DNA of 7,402 bases from Methanosarcinales archaeon (lineage in GTDB: Archaea; Halobacteriota; Syntropharchaeia; Alkanophagales; Methanospirareceae), in the NCBI GenBank assembly GCA_025464585.1, contig JAODGL010000085.1, positions 3,799 to 11,200 of the forward strand, written 5' to 3'. The position numbers and the translations under genes were made by a program. Below the pieces are notes generated by a model that was not told where the DNA came from, did no database searches, and saw nothing but the letters and a program-made list of their open reading frames with translations. Below, piece by piece: positions 5,029-7,402 of this stretch (within the stretch, counting starts at the first letter, position 1; each line of letters opens with the position of its first letter).

Positions 5029-5781
5029 TTACCCGAATCTCCCGGTAATATAATCCTCAGTCCTCTTATCTCGCGGCTTCTCAAATATTTGTGTGGTCTC
5101 ACCAAATTCTATCAGTTCTCCCATGAGGAAGAACGCAGTAAAGTCAGATACACGTGCTGCCTGCTGCATGTTATGCGTTACTATCACTATTGTATAATCC
5201 TTCTTCAAGTCCCTGAGCAATGTTTCTATCCTCGCGGTTGATACGGGGTCCAGTGCCGAGCATGGCTCGTCAAAGAGGATGACTTCCGGATTTACCGCCA
5301 GTGCCCGCGCTATGCATAACCTTTGTTGCTGACCGCCGGAGAGCTTCAATGCGCTTTCTTCCAACCGGTCTTTCACTTCTTCCCACAATGCCGCTTTCTT
5401 CAAACTTTCCTCTATTATTCTATCCAGCTTTCTGTTTCGCACTCCATGTATCCTCGGACCGTAGGCGACATTATCAAATATACTCATCGGAAACGGATTT
5501 GGCTGCTGAAAGACCATCCCTATACGCTTCCTCAACTGAATGACATCCACTTTCCGGCTATATATATCGGCTCCATCCATAAGGACCTCGCCTCTCGTCT
5601 TCACTCCGTTAAGTTCGTTCATCCGGTTCAATGCCCTTAAAAAAGTCGTCTTACCGCAGCCTGAAGGTCCTATTAGCGCAGTTATTCTATTCGCTTCTAT
5701 TTTTATATTCACTTCTTTCAACGCATGCACTGTTCCTCCATCGTAATAGACATTCAAACTCCTCGTTTCTATCTTGCTCAT
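5029..5781 (-). CDS. pstB: Phosphate ABC transporter ATP-binding protein PstB
   Basis: This complete 250-residue ABC ATPase powers phosphate import by PstSCAB. All motifs are intact: Walker A GPSGCGKT (38-45), Q-loop FQQPNPFPMS (91-100), signature LSGGQQQR (147-154), Walker B VILFDEP (167-173), D-loop SALDP (175-179) and switch histidine H203 in VTHNMQQAAR. The QQPNPFPMSI sequence and the C-terminal DKRTEDYITGRFG are diagnostic of PstB among ABC ATPases. Its ATG overlaps the pstA stop by 4 bases (ATGA), which indicates translational coupling and matched stoichiometry with the permeases. It should contact the EAA loops of PstA and PstC at the cytoplasmic face. Confidence 0.97.
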   Translation of the reverse strand: MSKIETRSLNVYYDGGTVHALKEVNIKIEANRITALIGPSGCGKTTFLRALNRMNELNGVKTRGEVLMDGADIYSRKVDVIQLRKRIGMVFQQPNPFPMSIFDNVAYGPRIHGVRNRKLDRIIEESLKKAALWEEVKDRLEESALKLSGGQQQRLCIARALAVNPEVILFDEPCSALDPVSTARIETLLRDLKKDYTIVIVTHNMQQAARVSDFTAFFLMGELIEFGETTQIFEKPRDKRTEDYITGRFG

Positions 5782-6632
5782 TTCTTTTCACCTCCTACCA
5801 TTCTTTTGACGTATCTGTTCCGAAGAAACAGAGCGAATACGCTTATCATCAAAAACATTGTGATTAGCACAAGTGAAGCGCCATAAGCGTATGATTCCGC
5901 CTCAGCCCTTGGAACTGGGACCATTGTTAAGATTAAATAAATATAAACCGGTAAAGAACCAACGTCATCCAGTAATGAGCGCGGTATGAAAGTCGCAAGA
6001 CCTCCAGTTGTGAGCAGGATAACAGCAGTTTCCCCCATTGCCTTCCCGGCACCAAGCAATATTCCTGTTATTATACCGGGATAAGCGCTTTTCAGCACCA
6101 CACTGCGAATAGTTTGCCATTTAGAAGCACCTAAAGCAAGAGATGCCTCTCTATGCGAAAGAGGAACCGCTTTAATTGCTTCCTCTGATGCACGAACCGT
6201 CCATGGTAGAATCATGAAGCCGAGAGCTAAACCGCCTGATAACATGGAGGGGCCAAAACCGAGATAATAAACGAGGAATATAAGCCCGAACAAGCCTATT
6301 ACTATTGATGGTATCCCGGCTAAGCATTCCACAAAGAACCTGACGCTTTTTGTTATTATATTCTCAGTGGCGTATTCCGCAAGATATATTCCCGACGCTA
6401 CACCAAGGGGGACGGCAAAGAGCAAACAAACAGCAAGAAGGCATAATGACCCGATGATTTGAGGAAATATTCCTCCGCACTCAAGTGCTGCATAATTTGG
6501 CGATTTTAGCAAGAAGTCGAGGCTTATGACCTGTATGCCATTCAAAAATATGTACGCTACCACAGTAAACAATACCGCTACCGAAATTAGAGCTACCATG
6601 CATAAGCCTGTTTTTATTACCGTTTCTTTCAT
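5778..6632 (-). CDS. pstA: Phosphate ABC transporter permease PstA
   Basis: This complete 284-residue integral membrane protein forms half of the phosphate channel. Hydrophobic segments lie near 10-31, 58-87, 104-124, 128-147, 185-211 and 250-272, giving the six helices expected. The cytoplasmic EAA loop that docks on PstB is at about 150-188 (SEEAIKAVPLSHREAS, ALGASKWQTI), followed by GAGKAMGETAV (195-204), conserved in Pst permeases. The ATG at 6632 overlaps the pstC stop by 4 bases, and the gene's own stop overlaps pstB in the same way. It is clearly paralogous to the fragment at 1-203, which carries the same loop with several substitutions. Confidence 0.96.
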   Translation of the reverse strand: MKETVIKTGLCMVALISVAVLFTVVAYIFLNGIQVISLDFLLKSPNYAALECGGIFPQIIGSLCLLAVCLLFAVPLGVASGIYLAEYATENIITKSVRFFVECLAGIPSIVIGLFGLIFLVYYLGFGPSMLSGGLALGFMILPWTVRASEEAIKAVPLSHREASLALGASKWQTIRSVVLKSAYPGIITGILLGAGKAMGETAVILLTTGGLATFIPRSLLDDVGSLPVYIYLILTMVPVPRAEAESYAYGASLVLITMFLMISVFALFLRNRYVKRMVGGEKK

Positions 6633-7402
6633 TTCCCGCTAACCACTCCCTTTATAACCGTAGTAGCGCCCACTCTCCCCTTTATTGCAACAGTGGTTAC
6701 TAAATTGAAAATTGCAACTATCACGAAGAGAACAACTCCGATGGCGAACAACGCGTGCTGATGCATTGAACCCCAAACCACATAAGAATATTCGAGCACG
6801 ACCGTGGATGTAAGCACGCGAACCGGGTCCAAGATCGAAGAAGGAATCCATGGTATTTCCGGATTACCGATGACCATCAAAACCGCCATTGTTTCTCCTA
6901 CTGCGTTTCCCATACCCAGAATCAGTGAAGCTAAAATCCCGGAGCGCGCATTCGGCAATATCACTCTTCTGACAGTCTGTAACTGCGTAGCACCAAGCGC
7001 AAGCGATGCTTCCTTATACGCTTTTGGAACTGCGCGGATAGAATCCTCAGATATGCTGATTACATGCGGCAAAGTCATTATCGCAAGAATAATCCAGCCT
7101 GCTAAGATACACTCGCCATAACCGCCAAGCGAGTCCCTTATAAACACCACAAGTACTATTAACCCGAAAAAGCCCAGCACTATCGAGGGTATCCCGACCA
7201 GCATCTCCACACACGGTTTAATGATGTTACGAAGCCACGAGGGTGAGAATTCAGCTAAGAAAATTGCGCTCGGTATGCCAATAGCTGCGGCAATAGCTAA
7301 CGCACCTGTTCCAACCACGAATGTAGTCACCACGATGGGAAAAATGCCAAACTGCTCGTGTTTAGGATGCCATGTCATCCCGAAGAAGAAAACCCAGCCC
7401 AG
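6629..7402 (-). CDS. pstC: Phosphate ABC transporter permease PstC, 5' end outside the window
   Basis: The frame is open from the window's right edge to the stop at 6631-6629, giving 257 residues of the C-terminal portion. The methionine at 7378 is not the start: the upstream codons read LGWVFFFG, in the hydrophobic-then-WHP context usual before the core permease domain. About 40-60 N-terminal residues are probably missing. Counting from that methionine, the EAA loop is at about 111-147 (EDSIRAVPKAYKEASLALGA, then RRVILPNARSGI). The conserved LGMGNAVGETMAV follows at 154-166, with membrane segments before and after. Together with PstA it forms the transmembrane channel through which PstS-delivered phosphate enters. 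The matching pstS should lie to the right of the window, since the only pstS visible here belongs to a different, broken copy. Confidence 0.95.
   Translation of the reverse strand: MGWVFFFGMTWHPKHEQFGIFPIVVTTFVVGTGALAIAAAIGIPSAIFLAEFSPSWLRNIIKPCVEMLVGIPSIVLGFFGLIVLVVFIRDSLGGYGECILAGWIILAIMTLPHVISISEDSIRAVPKAYKEASLALGATQLQTVRRVILPNARSGILASLILGMGNAVGETMAVLMVIGNPEIPWIPSSILDPVRVLTSTVVLEYSYVVWGSMHQHALFAIGVVLFVIVAIFNLVTTVAIKGRVGATTVIKGVVSGK

Noticed and set aside
1..7402. tRNA, rRNA, transposase or integrase genes
   Set aside because: I saw no cloverleaf-like or ribosomal sequence and no recombinase motifs on either strand by eye.

Overview
The window looks like chromosomal DNA of a euryarchaeon, most likely a methanogen-related or anaerobic methane/alkane-oxidising lineage (inference). 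Three things point that way: a phosphate-binding protein with an archaeal pilin-like N-terminus, a regulator that joins an AbrB/SpoVT DNA-binding domain to a PhoU-like domain, and TATA-like promoter elements. All recognisable genes lie on the minus strand, apart from one short, uncertain plus-strand ORF.

The right half (about 3.7-7.4 kb) is a phosphate-uptake operon, transcribed right to left: pstC (5' end outside the window), pstA, pstB, phoU, then the AbrB-PhoU-type regulator. pstC/pstA and pstA/pstB overlap by 4 bases, pstB/phoU are 6 bases apart, and phoU/regulator 15 bases apart, so one message is likely. PstC and PstA form the membrane channel, PstB the ATPase, and PhoU the signalling and restraint subunit. 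The regulator ends in an unrelated hydrophobic tail where the rest of its PhoU-like domain should be.

The middle (about 2.4-3.7 kb) is a patchwork of broken genes. A PHP-family metal-dependent phosphoesterase has lost its start and the internal block carrying metal motif II. A plus-strand gene start with its own TATA box and Shine-Dalgarno (SD) sequence runs only about 50 codons. A 48-codon ORF overlaps the end of the PHP gene. Further left is the C-terminal end of a probable A24 prepilin/prearchaellin peptidase, with a frameshift at a homopolymer.

From about 0.85 to 2.36 kb sits an apparently intact COG1373-type ATPase (AAA plus DUF4143). It is bracketed by 10-bp-period AATCTGYGTT-like tandem repeats, by an exact 12-bp inverted repeat (918-929 / 2280-2291), and by a strong hairpin (2328-2359). 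It has the look of an inserted module.

The left end (1-0.85 kb) holds the start of a second phosphate system: the promoter region, SD and first 150-160 residues of a PstS. This runs out of frame into the C-terminal half of a second PstA, so the end of pstS, all of pstC and the start of pstA are missing.

The main unusual signal is this density of gene-truncating junctions: at least five in the left 3.8 kb, against an intact pst operon beside them. It is either real local decay by repeated deletion or an assembly that collapsed sequence. The window alone cannot tell these apart.
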